Assembly (NCBI RefSeq): GCF_014218725.1
Contig: NZ_JABBJE010000003.1
Span: forward strand, 291,887-355,886
Direction of reading: 5' to 3'
DNA: 64,000 bases
DNA from: Brevundimonas huaxiensis
GTDB lineage: Bacteria; Pseudomonadota; Alphaproteobacteria; Caulobacterales; Caulobacteraceae
Made by a program: the position numbers and the translations under genes. The first letter of the stretch is position 1, and every line of letters begins with the position of its first letter. The notes beneath the pieces are model-generated. The model saw nothing but the letters and a program-made list of their open reading frames with translations, had not been told where the DNA came from and did not search any database. Shown in pieces: positions 54,656 through 62,307 of the stretch.

Positions 54656-55492
54656 TTGACTTCGACCCCCTCTCTTGCGAGCCAGGACGACGCGCTGTCG
54701 GCCGACCCGGCGGCGATCGCACAGCAGTTTGTCGCCGCGCGTCTGGCGGCGCGCAGCACGCCCGACTATCCGGGCGTGATTCCCCAGAGCATGGCCGAAT
54801 CCTACGCCATCCAGGACGTCGCCATCGGTCTGTTTCCCGATGAGGTCGTGGGCTGGAAGGTGGGCGGTGTCCCGCCCGAGCAGCAGCCGAAGCTGGGGAT
54901 CCATCGTCTGGCCGGCGCCATTTTCGCGCGCAATGTCTGGCCGGCGCCCGGCGATACGGTCGTGCCTTTGCCCGAAATCGAGGGCGGGTTCGCGGCGGTG
55001 GAAGCCGAGTTCATTGCTCGGATCGGCGCCGACGCCGATCCAGCCAAGACCGACTGGAGCATCGAAGACGCGATGGGCGCCGTGGACAAGGTCTTCATCG
55101 GCGTCGAGCTGGCCGGCAGTCCGCTTTCGACGATCAACGACCTGGGCTCCGCCGTGGTCGCCTCCGATTTCGGCAACAATGGCGGACTGATGATCGGTCC
55201 CGAGGTCGAGAACTGGCGCGAGCGTCTGGACGGCATCGAGGTCGAAACGGTGATCAATGGCGCCAGCGTCGGAACCGGAGGGTCGCAGTCCCTCGCGGGC
55301 GGCGCGATGGAGTCTGTGCGGTTTTTGCTGGAACACTGCGCGCGATGGGGCCGTCCGTTGAAGGCGGGCACGCTGGTTTCGACCGGCGCTGTCACCGGCG
55401 TCCACCGTGTTCACGCGGGCGACGAGGCCGTGTGCATCTTCAAGGATATCGCAGAACTTCACTGTTCGGTCGTCAGGGCCGAAGCCCAGTAA
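54656..55492 (+). CDS. FAH-superfamily hydratase-like protein (2-keto-4-pentenoate hydratase type)
   Basis: 278 residues from a TTG. It has the MhpD/hydratase-type blocks GWKVGGVPPEQQPKLG, FAAVEAEFIARIG with metal-binding Glu residues and NGGLMIGPEVENW, then GTLVSTGAVTGVHRVHAGD. Such enzymes hydrate or decarboxylate 2-keto-enoates in aromatic breakdown. In a LacI-controlled pectin locus its substrate is likely a 2-keto-3-deoxy acid or related compound, but I cannot name it. It precedes exuT and may share its promoter. Confidence 0.75.
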   Translation: MTSTPSLASQDDALSADPAAIAQQFVAARLAARSTPDYPGVIPQSMAESYAIQDVAIGLFPDEVVGWKVGGVPPEQQPKLGIHRLAGAIFARNVWPAPGDTVVPLPEIEGGFAAVEAEFIARIGADADPAKTDWSIEDAMGAVDKVFIGVELAGSPLSTINDLGSAVVASDFGNNGGLMIGPEVENWRERLDGIEVETVINGASVGTGGSQSLAGGAMESVRFLLEHCARWGRPLKAGTLVSTGAVTGVHRVHAGDEAVCIFKDIAELHCSVVRAEAQ

Positions 55493-55580
55493 CATCATCG
55501 GACGCCTACCCCGCCGCCGTTCAGGGACGGAAAAGAGCAGGGACGTGTCGAGGAATATTCAGGAACGGGTTTTCATAACC

Positions 55581-56867
55581 ATGTCAGACGCCTCCGTCGC
55601 GCCGCCGATCCAGATCAAGGCGCCATCCCCCGGCAAGTATCGCTGGATCATCATGTGGCTGCTGTTCGCGGCCATGGTCATCAACTACGTCGATCGTCAG
55701 ATGATCGGCTTCCTCAAGCCGACCCTTTCGGCCGAATTCGGTTGGTCCGAAACAGACTATGCCGACATCGTCTTCTGGTTCCAGGCATCCTACGCCGTGG
55801 CCTACCTGTTGTGGGGCCGGATCATGGACCGGATCGGCGCGCGTTGGGGGCTGGGGATCGCCTTCGGCATCTGGCAGATCGGTCATATCATGCACGGTGC
55901 GGCGCGTGACCTGTCGCACTTCATGATGGCGCGGATGGTGCTGGGCGTCGGTGAGGCCGGCGGCTTCCCCGGCGGCATCAAGGCGGTCGCGGAGTGGTTT
56001 CCCAAAAAGGAACGCGCCTTCGCCACGGGCCTGTTCAACGCCGGCACCAATATCGGCGCCATCGTCACCCCTCTGATCGTTCCGGGCCTCGTGCTGGCCT
56101 TTGGCTGGCAGATGGCCTTCGTCATCACCGGGGCCTTGGGCCTGATCTGGCTGCCGATCTGGCTCTTGGTCTATCGCAAGCCGCGTGAGCAGAAGAAGCT
56201 GTCAGCGGCTGAGCTGGCCTATATCGAGCAGGACCCGGCCGACGTTGTCGAAAAGGTCAAATGGACCAAACTGCTGACAGTCAAGGAAACCTGGGCCTAT
56301 GCTCTGGGCAAGTTCCTGATCGATCCGATCTGGTGGATGTTCCTGTTCTGGCTGCCGGACTTCCTGGGCAAGACCTATGGGCTGGACCTGAAGACCTTTG
56401 GCCCGCCGCTGGTCGCCATCTATCTGCTGTCCGACATCGGGTCGGTTGGCGGGGGCTGGCTTTCGTCGCGCTTCATGCACAGGGGCATGAGCATCAACAA
56501 GGCCCGCAAGATCACCATGTTGATCTGCGCCCTGTGCGCCGTGCCGGTGGCCTTTGCGGCCGAGGCGTCAAACCTTTGGCTTGCGGTCGGCATCATCGGA
56601 CTGGCGACGGCCGCGCACCAGGGCTTCTCGGCCAATCTCTATGCGCTGCCGGGCGATGTCTTCCACCGCTCGGCGGTGGGGTCGGTCGTCGGCATCGGCG
56701 GAATGCTGGGCGCCATCGGCGGCATGGCTATGGCGAAATACGCCGGCTACGTCCTGGAAAAGATCGGCACCTATACGCCCATCTTCATCGTGGCGGCCTC
56801 GGCCTATCTGATCGCGCTTCTGGTCATTCACCTGATCACGCCGAAATACGAACTGGCCAAGGTCTGA
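55581..56867 (+). CDS. exuT: Hexuronate MFS transporter
   Basis: 428 residues, 12 membrane helices. The anion:cation symporter pattern is clear: MVINYVDRQMIGFLKPTL in helix 1, GVGEAGGFPGGIKAVAEWFPKKERAFATGLFNAGTN, and ANLYALPGDVFHRSAVGSVVGIGG. This is the ExuT type that imports galacturonate and glucuronate with protons. The ATG at 55581 starts right after an upstream frame without similarity. Confidence 0.9.
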   Translation: MSDASVAPPIQIKAPSPGKYRWIIMWLLFAAMVINYVDRQMIGFLKPTLSAEFGWSETDYADIVFWFQASYAVAYLLWGRIMDRIGARWGLGIAFGIWQIGHIMHGAARDLSHFMMARMVLGVGEAGGFPGGIKAVAEWFPKKERAFATGLFNAGTNIGAIVTPLIVPGLVLAFGWQMAFVITGALGLIWLPIWLLVYRKPREQKKLSAAELAYIEQDPADVVEKVKWTKLLTVKETWAYALGKFLIDPIWWMFLFWLPDFLGKTYGLDLKTFGPPLVAIYLLSDIGSVGGGWLSSRFMHRGMSINKARKITMLICALCAVPVAFAAEASNLWLAVGIIGLATAAHQGFSANLYALPGDVFHRSAVGSVVGIGGMLGAIGGMAMAKYAGYVLEKIGTYTPIFIVAASAYLIALLVIHLITPKYELAKV

Positions 56868-56963
56868 CGAAAGGCTGCGTGGCGCAGCGCCGCGACGTCA
56901 TCAAGGATTGCGGCCGGGCGAGCGATCGTCCGGCCGTCGTCTTTTAAGGAAGAGAGAACCGTG

Positions 56964-57950
56964 ATGGATTTGGAACGCAGGACGCTTTTGGGTCTGGCGA
57001 TGGGGGCCGTGGTCGGCGCATCCGGGGCGAAGGCGCAGACAGTGGCGGACGGCGGCCGCGCCGGTCCGGCGGACCCAACCGAGATCATCCGCCTATGGCC
57101 CGACGGCGCCCCGGGCGGGCAGGGCGTGACCGTCACGCCGGTGGTGCCAGAGCGGTCGACCGATCCCGCCTTCCACGACCGCTACGCCCAGTACACGACC
57201 GACCCGATCCTAACCGTCTTTCGCCCCGAGCGGCCGAACGGTTCGGCGATGCTTCTTATCCCCGGCGGCGGCTATCGCTGGGCTGTGCTGGACAAGGAAG
57301 GGTATGACGTCGCGCGCGTCTTCGCCGCCAGCGGCACGACCTGTTTCGTCCTGCGCTATCGCCTGCCGGCTGACGGCTGGGCGGCCGGGGCCGACGCACC
57401 CCTTCAGGACGCCCAGCGCGCGGTCCGGCTGATCCGCAGCCGCGCCGCTGACTATGCTATCGATCCACATAAGATCGCCGTGCTGGGGGCCTCGGCCGGC
57501 GGCCATCTGGCGGGGTTGGCCAGCGTCCGGACGGATGCGACCTATGAACCAATTGACGCGGCCGACAGCGCATCCTTGCGACCGGATCTGACTGTTCTGA
57601 TGTACCCGGTCGCGACCATGGCGGACCCGTACGTCCACGCCGGATCGCGGACGCATCTGCTGGGCGACACGCCGTCGGCCGAGCGGATCGCGGCCTATTC
57701 TTTGGAGCAGATGCAGTGGCGCAATGCCGCGCCCGTCTTCCTGCTGCACGCCATCGACGACGCGTCCGTGCCGGTCGAGAACAGCTTTCAACTGCTGACC
57801 ACGCTCAAAGCCGCCTCTGTCCCGACCGAGGCGCATCTGTTCCAGGAAGGCGGCCATGGTTTCGGCGTTCGCCTGATTCAGGGCAAGCCCGCCCAGGTCT
57901 GGCCCAATCTGGTGCGCGCCTGGGCCACCCGGCTGGATTTTCCGCTCTAG
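56964..57950 (+). CDS. Secreted alpha/beta-hydrolase, candidate acetyl esterase
   Basis: 328 residues with a Tat-like signal (LERRTLLGLAMGAVVGASGAKA). The oxyanion loop is LIPGGGYRW, the nucleophile elbow is GASAGGHLAG, the acid HAIDDASVP and the base HGFG, as in bacterial acetylxylan/acetyl esterases. It may deacetylate pectin. A GTG directly precedes the ATG; AAGGA about 14 nt upstream does not decide between them. It overlaps the convergent carboxylesterase gene by four bases. Confidence 0.82.
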   Translation: MDLERRTLLGLAMGAVVGASGAKAQTVADGGRAGPADPTEIIRLWPDGAPGGQGVTVTPVVPERSTDPAFHDRYAQYTTDPILTVFRPERPNGSAMLLIPGGGYRWAVLDKEGYDVARVFAASGTTCFVLRYRLPADGWAAGADAPLQDAQRAVRLIRSRAADYAIDPHKIAVLGASAGGHLAGLASVRTDATYEPIDAADSASLRPDLTVLMYPVATMADPYVHAGSRTHLLGDTPSAERIAAYSLEQMQWRNAAPVFLLHAIDDASVPVENSFQLLTTLKAASVPTEAHLFQEGGHGFGVRLIQGKPAQVWPNLVRAWATRLDFPL

Positions 57951-59509
57951 GTTCCCGGCTGGATATAGGGAATGGCCGAGAAGAAGGCCCGCTCGTCGCC
58001 GCGCGGATCGTCGACCATGCGCGGCTGGATATCCATCAACATCGTCTGGCGACGGGGCAGCTCATAGCGGTCCCAGCGCGGCAGTCCGGCATGGTTGGGA
58101 TCGCCGTCGCGGGCTAGGGCGATGAAGGCGTCGCTCATCCGGTCCGACATGATTTGCGCGCCCGGCCCGCGCGTCCGCGAGCCGGACGCCTCGACATTGT
58201 CGAACACCAGTGGGATGTCGGCGGTGTGGAAGGCGCCCTTGCGACCCGAGGCCAATTCGCCAGGGAAGTCGAGTTGATAGACCCAGGCGGGGGCGCCGGC
58301 CTTCGCGCGCTCCTCGGCCTCGATCACCGCGCCGCGCCAGGACCGCCCGGCCGTCGTCGCGGCTATCAGCACCTGGTCGGGCGACCATTCAGGATGCATG
58401 GCGCGATAGCCGGCGATCACGGCTTCGGGCGTGATGTCGATCCGCATGACGCCGGGCGACAGTCGCGCCGCTAGGGTGTCCCACGTCAAGCCGACGTTAT
58501 TCGGGTCGTTGCCCATGAAGCCCAAGGTCTCTTCGCGCGTGTTGCCGATGATCATGGGGATTGACCGGCCCAGCGGCGCCGCATCGGGATAGAAGGGATG
58601 GCGGGGCAGGGTGCGGAAATCCAGCACCGGCCCGAAATACAGGCCGCCGAAGCCCAGGATCGGATCCTCGGCGCTCTGCGCCTCGAGCAGCCGCTCGACC
58701 GGCATCGTCGCCGCTTCGGCCGCCCGATCCGGTGTCAGGCCCAGAGCCTTTAGCCATGTCGTGGCTCGCGTCGTGGCGTTGATCGGCCCGGACGCGGTCA
58801 CCTGCTGACCGCTCATGGTCGCGGCGCGGTGGAACAGACCTTGCGCCGCCGGCGTCGCCATCAGGGTGGCGATCTTGGCGCCCCCGCCGGACTGACCGAA
58901 CAGCATCACCCTAGAAGGATCGCCGCCGAACGCAGCGATATTGTCCCGTATCCACTGCAGCGCCAGAATCAGATCCAGCTGGCCGACGTTGCCCGAATCT
59001 TCGAACCCCGGCGCCAGTTGCGCCAGATAGGCATAGCCGAAGACATTCAGCCGGTGGTTCAGCGTCACCAACACGACATCGCCGCGCGCCGCCAGACGCG
59101 TGCCGTCATACAGCGGGTCCGATCCCGATCCGCTCGAATAGGCGCCGCCGTGGATATAGACCATCACTGGCCGCCGACCCGCGTCGGTCCCCGGTGTCCA
59201 GACGTTCAGAAACAGGCAGTCTTCGCTTTGATTCGGCTCATCGCCGCGCTGCGGACTGGCCGCGCCGTAACGTGTTGCACGAACCGGGTCGCGCCAAGGC
59301 GTCGGCTTTTCTGGCGGTTGGAACCGCCGCGTCGGCGCTCCATATCGCACGCCCTTGAAGACGCTGATCCCGTCCTGTCGCAGACCGATGATCGGCCCGG
59401 CTGTGGTCATCACGCGATTTGGCGCCGTCGCCGCAAGAACGCCGGAGGGCGCCGAAAGCAGACCTGCGGTCGCCAAGCTGCTTAGCAGCGCCTTACGTCG
59501 CGTGATCAT
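57947..59509 (-). CDS. Type B carboxylesterase, Tat-exported
   Basis: 520 residues. Signal MITRRKALLSSLATAGLLSAPSG has a twin arginine. The catalytic triad is visible: Ser in MLFGQSGGGAK, Glu in GNTREETLGF and His in AFHTADIPLVF; SEDCLFLNVW and YIHGGAYSSG are the family blocks. In this island it could remove methyl, acetyl or feruloyl groups from pectin. Its promoter carries the most symmetric of the six LacI-type sites. Confidence 0.88.
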   Translation of the reverse strand: MITRRKALLSSLATAGLLSAPSGVLAATAPNRVMTTAGPIIGLRQDGISVFKGVRYGAPTRRFQPPEKPTPWRDPVRATRYGAASPQRGDEPNQSEDCLFLNVWTPGTDAGRRPVMVYIHGGAYSSGSGSDPLYDGTRLAARGDVVLVTLNHRLNVFGYAYLAQLAPGFEDSGNVGQLDLILALQWIRDNIAAFGGDPSRVMLFGQSGGGAKIATLMATPAAQGLFHRAATMSGQQVTASGPINATTRATTWLKALGLTPDRAAEAATMPVERLLEAQSAEDPILGFGGLYFGPVLDFRTLPRHPFYPDAAPLGRSIPMIIGNTREETLGFMGNDPNNVGLTWDTLAARLSPGVMRIDITPEAVIAGYRAMHPEWSPDQVLIAATTAGRSWRGAVIEAEERAKAGAPAWVYQLDFPGELASGRKGAFHTADIPLVFDNVEASGSRTRGPGAQIMSDRMSDAFIALARDGDPNHAGLPRWDRYELPRRQTMLMDIQPRMVDDPRGDERAFFSAIPYIQPGT

Positions 59510-59546
59510 CGGTCGTCGCCCATCTGCTGTCCAACGAGAGCGATCC

Positions 59547-59560
59547 TGACACCGGTATCA
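59547..59560. promoter_or_regulatory. Candidate LacI-family operator, carboxylesterase promoter
   Basis: TGACACCGGTATCA, palindromic at 12 of 14 positions, 38 nt before the carboxylesterase start. Confidence 0.68.
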
Positions 59561-59832
59561 TGATCATTCAATGCGCAATGCCTACGAGGTCAAGATGCAG
59601 GCGTAGACACCCGACGACAAAGGCCGAAGCCTCGTTCGATGTTGTTGGAACTTGGCCTAGGCCTTCGTCAGGCCGGTGGCGGAGAGGGTGTCTGCCTGAC
59701 CAACGTCCACGAAAGTATCTCTCGATGTTTTATATGAATATAAAACAATAGCTTAATATTGTGAGACGTCCACGCCCAACCATGGTTGTCGCTTGAAATC
59801 CACCATACTATGTGGGACAACAAGTGGGTTTG
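59561..59832. other. Intergenic junction between the pectin island and the mobile island
   Basis: No gene seen. GC falls towards the right. It contains TGGCGGAGAGGG at 59677-59688, which looks like the 3' end of a minus-strand tRNA-Ser (CCCTCTCCGCCA), and an AT-rich perfect inverted repeat at 59726-59747. This is the likely left attachment region of the integrase-borne element. Confidence 0.5.
59726..59747. repeat. AT-rich perfect inverted repeat
   Basis: TGTTTTATAT-GA-ATATAAAACA has 10-bp arms around 2 nt, 86 nt before the earliest integrase start. It could be an integrase or regulator binding site. Confidence 0.6.
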
Positions 59833-61050
59833 ATGGGGGGGCTCGTGCCGCGCAAAGCCAAGGAGTTGTCTGCACTGGCCGTGAGCCGCCTCAGAGATGA
59901 AGGGCGCCACGCAGTTGGCGGTGTCGATGGTTTGCACTTGCGCATAGCGGGGGCAAGTCGAGCTTGGGTGCTGCGCGCAACGGTCGGTGAACGCCGTTGC
60001 GATATAGGCTTGGGACCGTTTCCAGAAGTGACGCTCGCGGAGGCTCGCGATGCCGCAATCGACTTAAGGCGGCAAATCCGGAGGGGCATTGATCCCGTGG
60101 AGGAGCGGAAACACGCCAGACTGCAGAATCAGGCAGAGCGGCAGCCTGTAACCAGCTTCGGATCCTGCGTGGAGGCCTATGTGGAAATGAACCGTGCAGG
60201 CTGGAAGAATAAGAAGCACGCCGCTCAGTGGTCAGCGACTTTGAAGACCTACGCCTATCCCACGATTGGCGAGAGTGCTGTCGCCGACGTGGATACGCGT
60301 GCGGTGCTTACCATCTTACAGCCGATCTGGACCTCAAAAACCGAGACAGCCAGTCGTCTGCGGGGCCGGATTGAAGCGGTCCTCGACTGGGCTCGGGTTC
60401 AAGGGTTTCGGGATGGCGACAACCCAGCGCGATGGCGTGGCCACCTAGATAAAATTCTGCCTCCACGTCGACGTGTGCAGGACGTCATTCACCATGCAGC
60501 TCTGCCCTATAACAAAGTCGCTGAGCTGATCCGCGACCTCCAAATGCGACCTGGCGCTAGCGCCCGTGCTCTCGAGTTCAGCATCCTGTGCGCTTCGCGG
60601 TCCGGCGAGGTCAGAGGGGCCCTGTGGAATGAGTTCGATCTGGAGGGCGCTATTTGGACAATCCCAGCCGACCGTATGAAGGCGGGTAAAGAGCACCGGG
60701 TCCCGCTCGCGCCTCAAGCGGTCCAGTTGCTGAGAATCCTGCCGCGTTTCGACAAAGAGCCTCACGTGTTCGGTGCGCCTCGAGGAGGGCCGCTATCTGA
60801 CATGTCATTGACGGCCGTACTCAAGCGCATGGGTTATACGGATATAACCCAACATGGGTTTCGATCGACTTTCAGAGATTGGGCTGGCGAAACGACAAAC
60901 TACCCCCGGGAGGTGATCGAGCACGCCCTTGCGCATCAACTGAAAGACAAGGCGGAAGCCGCCTACCAGCGTGGTGACCTCCTCCAAAAGCGGGCCTCAT
61001 TGATGAGGGACTGGGGCGACTTCTGCACGCGCTTTCCGACGACGGATTGA
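59833..61050 (+). CDS. P4-type tyrosine integrase
   Basis: 405 residues from the ATG; a GTG at 59812 is also in frame. An arm-binding domain (GVDGLHLRIAGASRAWVL, LGPFPEVTLAEARDAA) and core domain are followed by the catalytic set: R256 in CASRSGEVRG, H341/R344 in HGFRSTFRDW, a late His in ALAHQL, and Y378 in AEAAYQRGD. Integrases of this kind usually insert islands next to tRNA genes. Here no intact tRNA adjoins it, only a possible tRNA-Ser 3' remnant. Confidence 0.93.
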   Translation: MGGLVPRKAKELSALAVSRLRDEGRHAVGGVDGLHLRIAGASRAWVLRATVGERRCDIGLGPFPEVTLAEARDAAIDLRRQIRRGIDPVEERKHARLQNQAERQPVTSFGSCVEAYVEMNRAGWKNKKHAAQWSATLKTYAYPTIGESAVADVDTRAVLTILQPIWTSKTETASRLRGRIEAVLDWARVQGFRDGDNPARWRGHLDKILPPRRRVQDVIHHAALPYNKVAELIRDLQMRPGASARALEFSILCASRSGEVRGALWNEFDLEGAIWTIPADRMKAGKEHRVPLAPQAVQLLRILPRFDKEPHVFGAPRGGPLSDMSLTAVLKRMGYTDITQHGFRSTFRDWAGETTNYPREVIEHALAHQLKDKAEAAYQRGDLLQKRASLMRDWGDFCTRFPTTD

Positions 61051-61387
61051 CGGTCATGAACCTCGTTCCATCGACGCACTTGCTGATTAGCCGCGGTCGT
61101 CGCAGGTTCCGTCTGGTCCTGATGCGGACGCCGAAGCTTGGGATTGTCTATCGCTGCACAGAGCGTAAGTCGGGCCGATCCGCGAAAAAAGTGCAAGCCC
61201 GAAGAAGGCGCCCAAAGAATTTTATAAGTCACTGAAATCGTTAAGTCGTGACGGGCGTTATTGTCTCTCGTTTGAAACGCCAAGCGATTTTTTTTGTGCT
61301 GAAAAGCGGGCCGCTCCGGCGGTCGTGACGCGATGCTGATGTCCTGTCTGCGCAACCCGCGTAGGCGATTTAAAAAGGGACATCTTA
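61051..61387. other. Intergenic region after the integrase
   Basis: This 337-nt stretch has no convincing gene; a 62-codon frame at 61047-61235 lacks a ribosome site and any family pattern. It has a T8 run at 61287-61294 without a preceding stem, and AAAAAGGGA about 10 nt before the first alpA-like gene. Confidence 0.5.
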
Positions 61388-61600
61388 ATGTCAGTCGATA
61401 GCCTCCGCCTTGAGCGGCTGACGAGCGTTGTCGCTCGCACGGGCATGAGCCGCTCTTGGCTCTACAAACAGGTCGCCGCCGGCCGCTTTCCACCTCCATG
61501 CAAGGTGGGTGGCGCCTCGCGTTGGAGCGCAGCTGCGGTCGATGATTGGATTTATGCCCAACTCGATGCCGCAAGAGCGCCTGCCGGAGGGCGCCAATGA
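61388..61600 (+). CDS. AlpA-family DNA-binding regulator, first copy
   Basis: 70 residues. LERLTSVVARTGMSRSWLYKQVAAGRFPPPCKVG followed by SRWSAAAVDDWI is the MerR-like HTH of AlpA prophage regulators. These small proteins switch on integrase or excisionase genes of islands. It overlaps the next gene by four bases (ATGA). Confidence 0.9.
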   Translation: MSVDSLRLERLTSVVARTGMSRSWLYKQVAAGRFPPPCKVGGASRWSAAAVDDWIYAQLDAARAPAGGRQ

Positions 61601-61908
61601 CCGTTTCGACTCACGCTGGGTCGTGTCGTAAAGCCCTCTTATGGGCCAGGCAGATTTCCTACGGGGAGCCTGAGCCCGTGCATCACGACATCAAATCCCC
61701 CTGCCTCGAACGGTTGCCTTCGGTTCTCATGCGGACCGGCATGGGCAAGTCTTGGATCTATCGCGAAATCGCAGCCGGTCGTTTTCCACCTCCGGTGAAG
61801 ATCGGCCGATTCAGTGCCTGGAACACCGCTGCAGTTGATGCCTGGATCGAGACTGCGCTGATCGTTGAGGCATCTCTCGTACCGGCCCAATCCTGGGAGC
61901 GCGCATGA
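61597..61908 (+). CDS. AlpA-family DNA-binding regulator, second copy
   Basis: 103 residues. After a ~45-residue leader it repeats the same pattern, LERLPSVLMRTGMGKSWIYREIAAGRFPPPVKIGRFSAW. The similarity to the first copy suggests tandem duplication. It overlaps both neighbours by four bases. Confidence 0.88.
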   Translation: MTVSTHAGSCRKALLWARQISYGEPEPVHHDIKSPCLERLPSVLMRTGMGKSWIYREIAAGRFPPPVKIGRFSAWNTAAVDAWIETALIVEASLVPAQSWERA

Positions 61909-62093
61909 TGAGGGTGCCAACGAACCTCGGTCTGATGATGACGAAAGCCGAAGTTTCACAACGCCTCCAGGTGTCAATCAAAACGATCGAGCGGTGGATG
62001 GCTTCCGGCGAATTGCCAGTCCACCGCTTCGGCAAAAGCGTCCGGATATCTGCCGCCGACTATCGTGTATTTGTCGAAAGAGGGCGAAATTGA
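61905..62093 (+). CDS. Excisionase-like helix-turn-helix protein
   Basis: 62 residues. MTKAEVSQRLQVSIKTIERWMASGELPVHRFGKSVRIS is the winged HTH of the excisionase/MerR-type 'HTH_17' family. As third in an ATGA-linked trio with two AlpA proteins it may be the directionality factor of this island. Confidence 0.85.
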   Translation: MMRVPTNLGLMMTKAEVSQRLQVSIKTIERWMASGELPVHRFGKSVRISAADYRVFVERGRN

Positions 62094-62140
62094 AGCGTGA
62101 TCTGCGTGGTGGAAATCAGAAAAGGCCAACCAATGGGGGC

Positions 62141-62234
62141 GCTATTGGGCTTATTCATGGCGGCATAAGTAACAATAGCCATAACAATGGCTGAGTATAT
62201 GCCTCCATTATACAATAAATGTATTGGCTATTGT
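62141..62234. repeat. Cluster of nested inverted repeats before the second recombinase
   Basis: GCTATTG (62141-62147) and CAATAGC (62173-62179) form one dyad with inner CTTAT/ATAAG. ACAATAGCCA (62172-62181) pairs with TGGCTATTGT (62225-62234), 43 nt apart. AGCCAT-AACA-ATGGCT (62177-62192) is nested within. AT-rich DNA fills the gap. It could be a recombinase core site or operator set. Confidence 0.6.
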
Positions 62235-62307
62235 CGTGGGCTGTCGCGTTCCGTCGTCCATTGTTGGTCTGTCGCGTGTCCGCGTATCCGTAATGGAGAA
62301 GGATAGG

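Noticed and set aside
61047..61235. 62-codon frame after the integrase
   Set aside because: No ribosome site, no family motif, unusual basic composition consistent with noncoding DNA.
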